Positions 23,446 to 36,700 of a stretch of 64,000 bases of DNA are shown in pieces; the first letter of the stretch is position 1, and each line of letters begins with the position of its first letter. The notes under the pieces are model-generated. The model saw only the letters and a program-made list of their open reading frames with translations. It did no database searches and had not been told where the DNA came from. The stretch is taken from assembly GCA_028826165.1 (NCBI GenBank), contig JAPDFW010000080.1, positions 275,001-339,000 on the forward strand, read 5' to 3'. The DNA comes from Anaeramoeba ignava (Eukaryota; Metamonada; Anaeramoebidae). Position numbers and translations under genes: made by a program.

Positions 23446-26001
23446 TTAATTATTTAAAAAATATTTTTTGAATTTGTTTTTTTGTTTGTGAAGCTCTTCT
23501 TTAAAGCATTCCAAACATTCTTGAGAAGAATCTTGACTTGATTCAATTTTAAATGTTTTTCCATAAATAGAAGTAATTTGTTCAAAAACATTTTCATTAA
23601 TTGAAGTTATTCTTTTTTCAGTTTCAAAAGGAAAATGTTGAGTTGAAATGTACTTAAAATTCCCATGTTTACAAAGCAAATCTGAATTATGAATTCTTCC
23701 AGGATTAGAAAAATCACTCAATTTTAACATCCAAACACCAGAAATAGAAACTAAAGGCGGAATCAATAAATTTTTTTGGATCAAATCAAAAACATAATAT
23801 TTTTTCCTTTCTTCTATTTCTGAAGGAATTTTCTGATAAAATAGGATATAAGCTTGTGATTCGGAAACAGTTTCTTGCGAAACATGAGAAACATTAGAAT
23901 CATTCAATTCAAACCATACTTCTCCTCTTTTGGAATAAGTGATAAAATGTCCCGATTTCCGATCTTGACCCAAATGAACAATAACTGAATATAAATTGTA
24001 TTGATAGGAGTTTTCTACATTTGTTTTTTCAAATGCGAACTGTGATAAATCTAAATTTTTAAGTGGGAATATCACTCTATTATTGATTTTTTCTGTTGGA
24101 TTTCCTGAAAATGCAAATCTTTTTAAATGAATAATTAAAAATTCAGGAAACTTTTTAATTGATATCATTTTTAAAGCATCATTTTTTCTTTTACAAAAAG
24201 AGCAAAAGTATTTATTGCTCCCTTTAAGTTTTTCTATTTCAAATAATGTTGAAAAGCATTGTGTTAAAGTGTATGAATCTGGAGCTCCAAAAATTTCCCT
24301 AATTTTGAAATGAATTAATTTGATATGATGACTTGATTGAAAAGAATTAATTTAATTTAATTTAATTTAATTTAATTTAATTTAATTTTCAAAAGGATTC
24401 CTTACTAAAATTTATATAATAATTTTTTAAAGAATATTTCTATTTTAGGAACGAAGTTATTGTTTCTATTAAGAGTTTTTGGAATTTTTGGAAAATTAAT
24501 TGAAATTGTTAATTTTGAAGGTATTGGAACTGATAATATAAAAAAGTTTTCAGAAGTTGATGAAATTTTTTTGCATTTATAACATTGAACTTGGTTAATA
24601 AGAGTTCCACCAAATGAATCCGAAATGATACTTCTTTCAATTTTTTTTTCATTTTGATTTTGATTTTGATTTTCAATTTGATTTTCAATTTGATTTTCAA
24701 TTTGATTTTCAATTTGATTTTTGATTTTGATTTTCAATTTGATTTTTATATTGATTTTCAATTTGATTTTCAATTTGATATTGATATTGATTTTGATATT
24801 GATTTTGATATTGATTTTGATATTGATTTTGATTTTCAATTTGATTTTGATTTTGATTTTGATTTTTATATTGATATTGATATTGATTTTGATATTGATA
24901 TTGATTTTGATTTTGATTTTGATATTGATCTTCGAAATCCATTTCATTTTCATTTTCATTTTCATTTTCATTTTGATATTGATTTTGATATTGATGTTCA
25001 TTTTGATTTTTGTTCTTCTTTTGATTTTTGTTCTTCTTTCTATTTTTATAATTTCTATATTCATATTCATTTTCATTTTCATATTCATTTTCATATTCAT
25101 TTTCATATTCATTTTCATATTCATTTTCATTTTCATTTTCATTTTTATTTCGATTCTTGTTCTTCTTTCGATTTTTATTTTCATTTTGATTTTCATTTTG
25201 ATTTTCATTTTGATTTTCATTTTGATTTTGATTTAAATTTTCATCTTCATCTTTCCTCTTTAATTCTTCATGAAATTTATCTAAAATCAAAATTAACAAT
25301 TCATGAGCATCTTGTTGGTCAAGATTATTAAAATGTTCTTCGAAAGTACCAGCCAATATTTCAAGAAATTTATTTGTAGCAAATTCAAGTTCTTCTGGAT
25401 CATCAAGAAAATAATAATTATTAACAAATTGAAAAAAAGCACTGAATAAACTATTTGGATCATGAAGACGTTCAGCAAAATCAAACGAACAAAAAGATAA
25501 ATATTTCATCAGAAACGTTGAACTCAATAAAGCTTGAGAAACACAATTAAAATAGCATGAATTTTCCAAATTTGGAAGACCTTTGAACCTCAAAAAACCT
25601 TTAAAGGTGAAAACTTGATCAAAATCACGAAATTTTTTGTGAATTTTTCTTAAAGTGTTTAAATGAATCAATCTATCATAATAATTAAAAAGTGGTTCAA
25701 AATAAGTTCCTGAATCCAATTGAAATTGGAAAATTGTGTTGAATTCAAAAGATAAAATAAAAGGTTCAATTGGTGAAATGTATCTTTTGCAATGAAAACA
25801 AGCTATTAATAAATTTGATAAGTTTAAATAAAGTGAATGATTTGTGTTTTTCATGTGATTTTTTCTTTGTTTCTCTGAGCCATGAAATGGACATCCAGAA
25901 TACAAACACTTCCAATCTTGATCTGTGTTTGTTTGATAAAAAATAAATAATTCTTCAAATGAAGAAATTGGAAAATTTTGAATATATTGACAAATTTGCA
26001 T
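23446..26001 (-). CDS. Ubiquitin-specific protease with ZnF-UBP-like and DUSP-like domains
   Basis: Exon 1 complement(24406..26001) and exon 2 complement(23446..24331), intron GTAAGG...CAATCAAG; about 826 residues if one base is discounted. Residues about 32-71 hold a Cys/His zinc-finger pattern (C32, C37, H40, H49, H55, C68, C71). The USP Cys box GLPNLENSCYFNCV places the nucleophile at Cys149; QQDAHE follows. A long Asn/Gln/Glu/Tyr tract is inserted in the catalytic domain, then a CxxC pair (QCYKCKK), a second pair in exon 2 (YFCSFCKRK), the His box GHFITYS and a downstream Asn-Asp. The tail (PGRIHNSDLLCKHG) resembles the DUSP region of USP48-like enzymes. These enzymes remove ubiquitin. 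Oddity: the frame slips by one base within the low-complexity tract; a five-T run at 24718-24722, where neighbouring units have four, is the likely site. Confidence 0.88.
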
Positions 26002-26039
26002 TTTGTTGTCTTTTTAAAGAAAAGAAAAGAAAAGAAAAG

Positions 26040-27310
26040 AAAAAAATGAATTTAAAAAAATTTAAAAAAATATTTTTCCGATTTTTTATTTTTTTTGGAT
26101 TTAATAAAGTAAATATATTTTAATAAAATAAATATATTTTAATAAAGTAAATATATTTTAATAAAATAAATAAATTTGAATAAAATAAATATATTTTAAT
26201 AAAGTAAATAAAATTTAATAAAATAAATAAATTTTAATAAAGTAAATATATTTTAATAAAGTAAATATATTTTAATAAAGTAAATTTGAATAAAGTAAAA
26301 ATATTTTAATAAAGTAAATATATTTTAATAAAATAAATAAATTTGAATAAAATAAATATATTTTAATAAAGTAAATATATTTTAATAAAGTAAATAAAAT
26401 TTAATAAAGTAAAAATATTTTTAATAAAATAAATATATTTTAATAAAGTAAATAAATTTTAATAAAGTGAATAAATTTTAATAAAATAAATATATTTGAA
26501 TCAAAAATAAACATATTTGAATAAAATAAATAAAATTTAATAAAAATAAATATATTTTAATAAAGTAAATATATTTGAATAAAGTGAATATATTTGAATA
26601 AAGTAAATAAATTTGAATAAAGTAAATATATTTGAATAAAAATGAATATATTTTAATAAAGTAAATATATTTGAATAAAGTAAATATATTTTAATAAAGT
26701 AAAAATATTTGAATAAAGTAAATATATTTGAATAAAATAAATATATTTTAATAAAATAAATAAATTTGAATAAAGTGAATATATTTTAATAAAGTAAATA
26801 TATTTGAATAAAGTAAATAAAATTTAATAAAGTAAAAATATTTGAATAAAGTAAATATATTTTAATAAAGTAAATATATTTGAATAAAGTAAATAAAATT
26901 TAATAAAGTAAAAATATTTGAATAAAGTAAATAAATTTGAATAAAGTAAAAATATTTGAATAAAGTAAATAAATTTTAATAAAGTAAATATATTTGAATA
27001 AAAGTAAATATATTTTTGAAAAAGTAAATATATTTTAATAAAAGTAAATAAATTTTAATAAAGTAAATATATTTTAATAAAGTGAATATATTTGAATAAA
27101 GTAAATATATTTTAATAAAGTAAATATATTTGAATAAAGTAAATAAATTTTAATAAAGTAAATATATTTTAATAAAGTAAATAAAATTTAATAAAGTAAA
27201 TATATTTTAATAAAGTAAATAAAATTTAATAAAGTAAAAATATTTGAATAAAGTAAATATAATTTAATAAAGTAAATATATTTTAATAAAGTAAATAAAT
27301 TTCTTTTGGT
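26040..27310. repeat. 19-bp AT minisatellite with AATAAAGTAAAT core
   Basis: About 1.25 kb of head-to-tail units of the form AATAAAGTAAATATATTTT, about 19 bases, with the last positions varying (TTTT/TTTG, ATAT/ATAA). It is intergenic, between the USP start and the DENN stop, both on the minus strand. The 19-base unit is not a multiple of three. No gene is visible. Confidence 0.88.
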
Positions 27311-27324
27311 TCTTGTTTTTCTGA

Positions 27325-30300
27325 TTATTTATCAAGAATAACATTCTCATCATTTATGAACGAAGTTTTCAAATCATCCAAAGAAGAAAGATTAATATTA
27401 TTTGAATTTTGATTTTGATTTGAATTTTGATTTAAATTTTGATTTTGATTTTGATTTTGATTTTGATTTTGATCATCAGAATTAAGTAACTTTGAAATAG
27501 TAGATAAATTATCACCCTTCTTTGTGCGCAAAGTTAATGCTGTACATTTACGAAGAAGTTCTTTACGAGCGGATTCTCTAAGTTTTGAGTTTGGATTATT
27601 TTTGGAATCTTCTTGAGAAATTGAATTATTTTCATTTTCTAAATTTCGAATAGTCCATTTTTTTGTTAACGGACTAAGAATAACATCTTTCATTTCCATC
27701 ATCAATTCTTCCTCTTTTTCCTCGTCTTTTGATTCATCTTTTTTGTTTGATTCCACTCTAAAAATTGGAAGAATTTCTGAATTTCCATCATTTGTATTTA
27801 TAAATCCATTAAATAATCGAATTCTATCTTCAACTCGAATTGCCGATTTAGGTGATTTGATTTTGCGTGTTTTTGGTGTGTTTTCGGGTGAGATATTCCT
27901 TTCATTCAAATGCCTCTCATTTTGTGATTTAATCCCATTTGTCATTGTTTTCATTTTTCTTTGTAATTCGTTTTGAATTTTTGGAAAATCATTTGGAGCT
28001 ATGTTGTTTGGGCTCAATTGATCTCGTGATTCTGCTTGTTTTTCAGGAATTTCACGAATATTTTTTGTATTGTTTGATTTTTTTCTTTCGATTTCCCCGC
28101 TTAATGGACTATTTGGTTTTTCTTGGGAAGTTTGTGAAGGCATTAAATATTTTGTTGGCTGAATTGTAGGTCTTCTTGGTCGATCCAATTTTGATTCTTG
28201 TGTTTGTGAGTTGGTATTTTTTCGATCTCCTCCTTTTAATTTTTTTAGTTTTGACATGAATGACCGATGTTGATTATTTTCGTCTGATGTTTGTCCATCT
28301 CCAAGTCGATTTTCAAATGTATCTTCAGATGTAACAAATCCATCTGTGATTATTTTTTCTCTTTCTCTTACCCATACTTCAAACATTTGTGTGTGGATAA
28401 AAACTTCGAGGAACTATTGAATTTGATTTAATTTGATTTAATTTTTTTGATTTGATTTTAATTTAATATTGATTTTGAATTGATTTGATTTGATTTGAAT
28501 TGATTTCGAATTGATTTGATTTGATTTGATTTAATTTTGATTTTGATTTGATTTGATATTGATTTGAATTGAATTGATTTGATTTAATTTAATTTGATTT
28601 GATTTAATTTAATTTGATTTGATTTAATATTGATTTGAATTGAATTGAATTAATTTAATTTAATTTTTTTGATTTGATTTTAATTTAATTTAATATTGAT
28701 TTAATTTGATTTGATTTGATTTAATTTAATTTGATTTGATTTTGATTTGATATTGATTTGATTTTGATTTTGATTTGATATTGATATTGAATTGAATTGA
28801 TTTGAATTGATTTAATTTGATTTGAATTTAATTTGATTTGATTTGATTTGATTTGATTTGATTTGATATTGATATTGATATTGATATTGATTTGATTTGT
28901 TTGATTTGATTTGAATTGAATTGATTTGATTTGAATTGATTTAATTTGATTTGAATTTAATTTGATTTGATTTGATTTGATTTGATTTGAATTAGAAAAT
29001 CACTTTTCTTGTTTTTCTTCTACGAGTTGAACTAAATTTTTCAAGGTTAAATTTATATTCTTTTGTTTGAGGATTAAGTTCCATAAAATTATAATAATCT
29101 CCAAAAATTTTGATAAAAAAGTCAAGAAAAGCTTCAACAATAAGATGTGTATTTAATGTTGTACCCTCTATTTTTAAGATTTATTTAAAGTATTTTTAAT
29201 ATTTATTTTTAATATTTATTTTAAATATTTATTTTTAATATTTTATTATTTTAAATATTTTTTATATTTATTAAAATTTTCTTTACTTTTCCAAATATCT
29301 TTTTCTTTTTTTATACATCTTAATAATTTTGCAGCTCTATGAGATGGAAGTAAAGCAATATCTGCAGGATCAAATTCAATCCAATTTCGATCCAAATCAA
29401 CATAAACAATTTGTTCTAAAGGTAATCTTTCAATAACAGGAATTAAACTACTATGAACTCCAGCAATAATTGGCATAGGAGAGCAAGTAACATCAACCAA
29501 AGATTCAGGAACAATTGGGATAAATACATGCTTTATTAAGTAATAATTGTTTTTTTTGATTAATTTTTTTTCTTTGTTTTGTTTTTGATTTTAAAAAAAA
29601 ATTGATTTATTTATCAACAAACATGCCAACGAAAAGGTTGAAGAAGTGCTACTGATGCATGAATTGCATTTGATAATAATTCAAGACTTGATGATGAAAA
29701 TAATATTCGTCTTTCAAAAAGAAGAGATGCAAATAAACATAAAATTCGTTGAGGATCTAAAGTTGCTAAAAGTGATTCTATATTGAACTGTTTTTAAAAA
29801 CAATATTTTTGATTTTCAAATAAATTTCCAAATAAATTGAAATAAATTTAATTGAAATAAATTTAATTGAAATAAATTTAATTTAAATAAATTTAATTGA
29901 AATAAATTTAATTTAGATAAATTTAATTGAAATAAATTTTGTTGAAATAAATTTAAATGAAATGAATTTAATTGAAATAAATTTAATTGAAATAAATTTA
30001 GTTGAAATAAATTTAATTTAAATAAATTTTGTTGAAATAAATTTAGTTGAAATAAATTTTGTTGAAATAAATTTAATTGAAATAAATTTTGTTGAAATAA
30101 ATTTAATTGAAATAAATTTAATTGAAATAAATTTAATTGAAATAAATTTAATTGAAATAAATTTAATTGAAATAAATTTAATTGAAATAAATTTTGTTGA
30201 AATAAATTTTGTTGAAATAAATTTTGTTGAAATAAATTTAATTGAAATAAATTTTGTTGAAATAAATTTAATTTAGATAAAATTTGTTGAAATAAATTTA

Positions 30301-31257
30301 ATTGAAATAAATTTTGTTGAAATAAATTTAATTGAAATAAATTTAATTGAAATAAATTTAATTGAAATAAATCTAATTGAAATTTTGAAGAAAATAGATT
30401 TTTCTTTATATAAAAAGATTGAATACCTCACCAAGTTGAGTTAAAGGTCTATTAATATGAAATTCTTCATCTGGTAAATTAATTGTAGCAGGAACAAATA
30501 AAGAAATACTATCACCAGGTTGAGGAGTTTTTTGATACCAAAGAACTCTCAAAAATGCAACAACTGCTCGAAATTTGATTTTTCTTCTAACTTCTACTAT
30601 TGTTAATAGTTTTTGAAATATTTTAAACAACGGACTTCAAATTTAAACAAATAATTTTAAATCAAAATTTTAAATCAAAATTTAAATCAAAATAAATTAT
30701 TTAGTTTCTTTCTTTCTTTCTTTCTTTCTTTCTTTTGGATTAAATTTTGTTTTTGTTTTTGTTTTTTTTTTGTTTTTGTTTTTGTTTTTGTTTTTGTTTT
30801 TGTTTTTTTTTTTACGTATAACTTAAAAATACTAAACATTCTTTAATATCAGGATTTAAAAAATAACGACGACAAACAGCATAAATTCGATCACCATTTT
30901 CAAGAGTTAATAAAAAAGAAAAAGATTCACTTTTTGAAATTTTTATAAATTAAATTTTTATAAATTAAATTTTTATAAATTAAATTTTTATAAATTAAAT
31001 TTTTATAAATTAAATTTTTTTAAATTAAATTTTTTTAAATTAAATTTTTACATAAAATGCTTTGAAGAACGTGCAATAATTTGTGCATCTGGAAAACAAA
31101 ATTGTTTCACTTTATGTTTTAAATCATCTTCTTTTAAAACTGGATAACTATATGGAACATTTATTGAAAAATTAACTTGATTATTTTGTGATTGATTTTG
31201 AGAATTTGTATTTTCAAGTCTAACAATATAAAATCTTAAAAAAAATTTTGAATTCAT
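27325..31257 (-). CDS. DENN-domain protein (Rab GEF-like)
   Basis: Seven exons on the complement: 31052-31257, 30816-30929, 30427-30634, 29623-29787, 29287-29530, 29004-29167, 27325-28413; 2,190 coding bases, 729 residues. DENN modules activate Rab GTPases by GDP/GTP exchange. Exons 1-2 give uDENN (FCFPDAQ, FSFLLTLENGDRIYAVCRR). Exons 3-5 give the core (PLFKIFQKLL, ILCLFASLLFERRILFSS, PFRWHHVFIPIVPESLVD, PMPIIAGVHSSL, VYVDLDRNWI). Exons 5-7 give dDENN (EAFLDFFIKIFGDYYNFM, FLEVFIHTQMFEVWV). Residues about 385-729 are Ser/Asn/Lys-rich and probably disordered, with a short NQ tract before the stop. All six introns keep frame. The layout is closest to DENND1/2-type proteins but I cannot choose a subfamily. 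Confidence 0.93.
28414..29003 (-). repeat. Intron 6 of DENN gene: TTTGA pentamer-rich array
   Basis: 590 bases of irregular TTTGA, ATTGA and TTTAA units, removed by GTGATT...TTCAATAG. It is less regular than the other arrays. Confidence 0.85.
29788..30426 (-). repeat. Intron 3 of DENN gene: ATTGAAATAAATTTA 15-mer array
   Basis: 639 bases, mostly a 15-base unit (AATTGAAATAAATTT or GTTGAAATAAATTTT). The boundaries are GTATTC and AAAACAG. Confidence 0.87.
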
Positions 31258-31342
31258 TTTAAAAAAAGAAATTAAAGAAATAAAAAATGAAAAATGAAAA
31301 AATGAAAAAATGAAAAAATTTTTTTTTAATTTTTTAAAATTA

Positions 31343-33218
31343 TTATTTATTTTTTGATTTATTTGCAATTGCATTTTTGTTTACAAATGCAATTCCCTTT
31401 GAAAATGTAATTTTAGATTCTTGATCTCTATTAAATTTTCCATATTTTTGTTTTCTAAATTGTTCAAATTTTTTTTTTCTTAATGCTTTTCTTTTTTGTT
31501 TTGCAATTGTATTCATTGGAGCTGAATCAAATCCAAATTCTTTTCTTAATTTTTTCACTTGTTCTTCTTTTTTATGTTCTTTTTTCATCTTATTTACAAT
31601 GAATTTATAAGGAACTTTGCTTCCTTTCACTTTCTAATATATTTATTAATTTAATATATATTTATTAATTTAATATTTATTTATTAATTTAATATTTATT
31701 TATTAATTTAATATATATTTATTAATTTAATATTTATTTATTAATTTAATATATAATTATTAATTTAATATTTATTTATTAATTTAATATTTATTTATTA
31801 ATTTAAAATATATTTATTAATTTAATATATATTTATTAATTTAATATTTATTTATTAATTTAATATATATTTATTAATTTAATATTTATTTATTTAATTT
31901 AAAATATATTAATTTTTATTTTAATATTTATTTATTAATTTTAATATTTATTTATTTAATTAATTTTTATTTTATTTATTTAATTTAAAAATATTTTAAT
32001 ATTTTATTTTTATTTATATTTATTTATTAATTTAAAAATATTTTTATTAATTTGGTATTTATTAATTTAATATTTATTTATTAATTTTTAATATTTATTT
32101 TATTTAATTTAATATTTATTTTATTTAATTTTAATTTATTTATTTATTTTATTTTAATTTAATATTATTTATTTATTAATTTAATATTTATTTATTAATT
32201 TAATTTATTAATTTTATTTTTATTAATTTAATTAATTTTTATTTATTTTTATTTATATTTATTAATTTAATTTATTTTTTAATATATTTATTTATTAATT
32301 TTAATTTTTTTATTTTTTATTAATTTAATATTTATTTATTAATTTAATATATATTTATTAATTTTTATTTATATATTTATTAATTTTAAATATTTTTTAT
32401 TTAATTTAATATATTTATTCATTAATTTAATATTTATTTATTAATTTAATATTTATTTATTAATTTAATATTTATTTATTATAATTTTAAAAATATATTT
32501 ATTAATTTTTTAATATTTATTTTTTTTAATTTAATATTTATTTATTATTTTTAAAAATATATTTATTAATTTAAAATATATTTATTAATTTAATATTTAT
32601 TTATTAATTTAATATTTATTTATTAATTTAATATTTATTTATTAATTTAATATTTATTTATTAATTTAATATTTATTTATTAATTTAATATATATTTATT
32701 AATTTAATATATATTTATTAATTTAATATTTATTTATTAATTTAATATATTTATTAATTTAATATTTATTAGATAATCACTTTTCCACTTAATCGTGTAA
32801 AAATTTCGTTTTGTAAATCTTTTTTCTTTTTTCCACGAAGATTTTTTAAGTTAATTTCTTGAATATCTTTTTGAATTTTAGCAGTAGTACTTAAAATATC
32901 AAAATTTTGAGCTTCAATTAATGAATTTGTATTTATATTTGATTTTGATTTTGTATTTGAATTTGAATTTGAATTTGAATTTGAATTTGAATTTGAATTT
33001 GAATTTGAATTTGAATTTGAATTTATATTTGTATTTGAATTTGATTTTGTATTTGTATTTATATTTGTATTTGAATTTGTATTTGAATTTATTTTTGTAT
33101 TTATTTTTGAATTTGTTGGAGGAGCTTCTATAACAATAACATTTCTAATTGGTTTTTTAATTTGTTTTATTTTAAATTTATTTTGAGATTTTTGAATTTG
33201 TTTTGAAGAATTTAACAT
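31343..33218 (-). CDS. Small basic protein, possible C1orf131/DUF4602-like
   Basis: Two exons: complement(32781..33218) and complement(31343..31633), 242 residues; the intron starts GTGATT and ends ATTAG. The N-terminal half carries a long Asn/Ser/Thr/Lys repeat (about residues 38-95). The second half is Lys-rich and ends like DUF4602 proteins: KVPYKFIVNKMKKE, then KQKRKALRKKK, then GKFNRDQ and ITFSKGIAF. DUF4602 includes human C1orf131, a small-subunit processome component. The match is from memory of the family pattern and is weak; a generic nucleolar basic protein is the alternative. It is divergent from the NCOR-like gene. Confidence 0.6.
31634..32780 (-). repeat. 1.15 kb intron: TTTATTAATTTAATA-type array
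   Basis: 1,147 bases of units of about 19 bases (AATATTTATTTATTAATTT), with a degenerate middle part around 31,900-32,550. This intron is longer than the coding sequence it interrupts. Confidence 0.85.
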
Positions 33219-33702
33219 AATTTTTATTTATTTTATTTAATTTAAAAAGGAAAAAAAAAGAGGAAAAAAATCTAAAAAGAAAAATGAAAAAAATATTTTT
33301 CTCCATTTTTTTTTAATTTAAATTTTTTTTTTTTAATTTGATCTTTTTTTATTTTTTTTATTTTATTTTAAATTATAAATGAGGGCAAAGTAATCGTTAA
33401 TTAAAATTAAAATTTAAAATTAAAATTAAATTTTTTTATTTTTCCGTTTTTATTTAAAATTTTTATTTTTAAAAATGACAATTACAAATTAAAAATTAAA
33501 TTAATAATTAAATTATTAAATTAAATTACAATTTAATATTTAAAATAAAAAAATTTCAAATAATAATTTTTTTTTTCATTTTTATTCTTTTCATTTTTTT
33601 TTTTTAAATATTTTTTTTTTATATTATTTTTTTATTGATAAAAAATAATTTTTTTTTAATTATTTTTTTTTAATTATTTTTTTTAAAAAATTTTCAACTT
33701 AA
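33219..33702. promoter_or_regulatory. Divergent intergenic region
   Basis: 484 bases between two head-to-head start codons, made of long T- and A-runs. It should contain both promoters; nothing more specific can be read. Confidence 0.35.
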
Positions 33703-36700
33703 ATGATGATGGGAACTTCACAAAAAGCACAAGAATTTCAACAATTTGAAAGACCATTCTTTTCAAATTATTCATTTCAACCAAATTATAAAACTTCAAC
33801 AGAAACAACACAATTTAATTCAGAAACATTGGAATCTTCAATATTTAAGTAAGAAATAAAATAATATTTTAAATTATTATTTTTTTAAATTATTATTTTT
33901 TTAATTTTGCTTTTTTTTCTTTTTTTATTTTTTTTTTATTTAAAAATTATAAAATTATTTAATTATAAAATTATTTAATTATAAAATTATTTATTTATAA
34001 AATTATTTTATTTAATTATAAAATTATTTTATAATTAAAAAATTAATTATAAATTATTTATAAAATTATTTATAAAATTATTTAATTATTTATTTATAAA
34101 ATTATTTATTTATAAAATTATTTAATTATTTAATTATAAAATTAATTATAAAATTATTTTATAAAATTATTTATAAAATTATTTATAAAAATTATTTAAT
34201 TATTTAATTATTTATTTATAAAATTATTTAATTATTTAATTATTTAATTATTTAATTTATTTAATTTATAAAATTATTTATTTATTAAATTTTATTTAAT
34301 TATTTAATTAAAATTATTTTTAAAATTATTTATTAAATTATTTAATTATTTAATTATTTAAAAATTATTTATAAAATTATAAAATTAATTATAAAATTAT
34401 TTAATTATAAAATTATTTATAAAATTAATTATAAAATTATTTATTAAATTATTTTAATTTTTATAAAATTAATTATAAAATTATTATTTTTAAATTATAA
34501 ATTTTTATTTTAATTTATAAAATTATTTAATTATAAAATTATTTAATTATAAAATTATTTAAAATTATAAAATTATTTATTTATAAAATTAATTAATTAT
34601 TTAATTATTTAATTATTTATAAAATTAATTATAAAATTAATTATAAATTTATTTATAAAATTAATTATAAAATTATTTATAAAATTAATTATAAAATTAA
34701 ATATAAAATTATTTATAAAATTATTTAAAATTATTTATAAAATTATTTATAAAATTATTTATAAAATTATTTATAAAATTATTTATAAAATTATTTATAA
34801 AATTATTTATAAAATTATTTATAAAAATTATTTATAAAATTATTTATAAAATTATTTATAAAATTATTTATAAAATTATTTATAAAATTATTTATAAAAT
34901 TATTTAATTATTTAATTATTTAATTATTTAATTATAAAATTATTTATAAAATTAATTATATAAAATTATTTAAAAATTTAATTATAAAATTATTTTAATT
35001 ATTTAATTATAAAATTATTTAATTATTTAATTATAAAATTATTTATTTATAAAATTATAAAATTATTTATAAAATTAATTATAAAATTATTTAATTATAA
35101 AATTATTTAATTATAAAATTATTTATAAAATTAATTATAAAATTATTTATTAAATTATTTAATTATTTATTTATAAAATTATTTATAAAATTAATTATAA
35201 AATTATTTATTAAATTATTTATTTATTTATTTATAAATTTGTTTATTAATTAAAATAGACAAAAGAAAAAATCTCCAGATTTCGAAACCCAAGATTTAGA
35301 ACAACATCAAAAATATAAATTCTATAGAACAAAATCAGAAAACAATCGAACTAAAAATTCAAGACATTTCAGAGATACATTTATCAATAAAAACCAAATA
35401 AAAATTAAAGAAAATTCTCCAGACGAAAATCAAATTAGCATTCGCAATTCTTCACCACATTCTCTTGAAAATTCACACGATCGAAATCATAGTTATTCTC
35501 GAGACAAAGAACAATTTTTCGAAAACGGAAAATACAATTCATACCCAAGAAATATTAAAAAGAGTCGGATAAAAAAATATGAAAGTAAACCATTCCACAA
35601 TAAAAATCGAAGTTATCGAAGAGAAAGCAAACAAGAGACAATTACATCGAAACGTTATAATTCGTATCATTCGCGCAGTTCATACAAATTATATGATTCG
35701 TATAGACCTCAAATAATATCACATTCAAATCATCAATCAAAACAGGTTATTGATTACGATGTTATTCAAGGATCACCGCGTTTCAAGAGAAACTCGAAAT
35801 CTCCACCAAATCCTCGATCAGGAAATAACCTGAACAATCGAGAAATGATAAAATATGATGAAGAACTAACTTCAAGATCTTATAAAGAAGGGGATTTTTT
35901 TATTGACACCAAAGACGGATTGCAATATTATTCAATGGATTATTCCGTTCCTGAACAACGCTTTAACTCATCAGAAATTTCTCCGACAGACACTAATCGT
36001 CAGGATGATCTCCATAAATTTTCTCCTGAAGCCAATGGACATACACAACATGCTAACAATAATACCCAATCCTTGTTGAGTCCTCACACTCCTGAGCCTG
36101 ATAACCAAATCGAAAAGAAATCTAATTCTGCTAAGCAAGTCCAAATTCAAGAAAGCCAAAAATCATCTGATTTAGAATGTAAATTCCCTCAATTACCAAC
36201 TTCTCATCAAGTTTTGGAGTCAATGAATAAAATGGATTCCCAAATTTCAGAAACTGAAAATTTGGTTTGCTTTCTTCGTAAATATTCGGAAGAATGTCAA
36301 AAACGGAATTTCTTTTCTATAATTGATCAAACTCAGCAAATATTGAATCAAAGTTTAGAAATTTCCAAAAATATTCATAATTCTGTTGAGCAATTTCTTG
36401 AGCCAATTGATGTAATTTTATTTTATTTTATTTTATTTTATTTTATTTTTAATTTTTAATTTTAATTATTTTATTTTTAATTATTTCAGGATAAAGAAAA
36501 AGAAAATATTCTTGATCCTTTCCAGAACAAACTTGATTCACAAATGGTTTCGAAAATTGAAAAGAAAATTAAAACAAAAATGTTATTTGAACAATTACTT
36601 GAAAGAAATCTTGAAACAAACTTTATACAATGTGAATGTAGATGGAAAAAGAAGATGGAGAAATCGCAACCAAGAAAATCTTCTCGAGTAAGAAATGAAA

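Noticed and set aside
24650-25240. Programmed ribosomal frameshift in the USP
   Set aside because: No conserved slippery site with a downstream structure is visible, and similar slips occur in other homopolymers of the window; sequence error or polymorphism is simpler.
26040-27310. Centromeric or telomeric satellite
   Set aside because: Only 1.25 kb, flanked closely by genes, no telomere-type G-rich unit.
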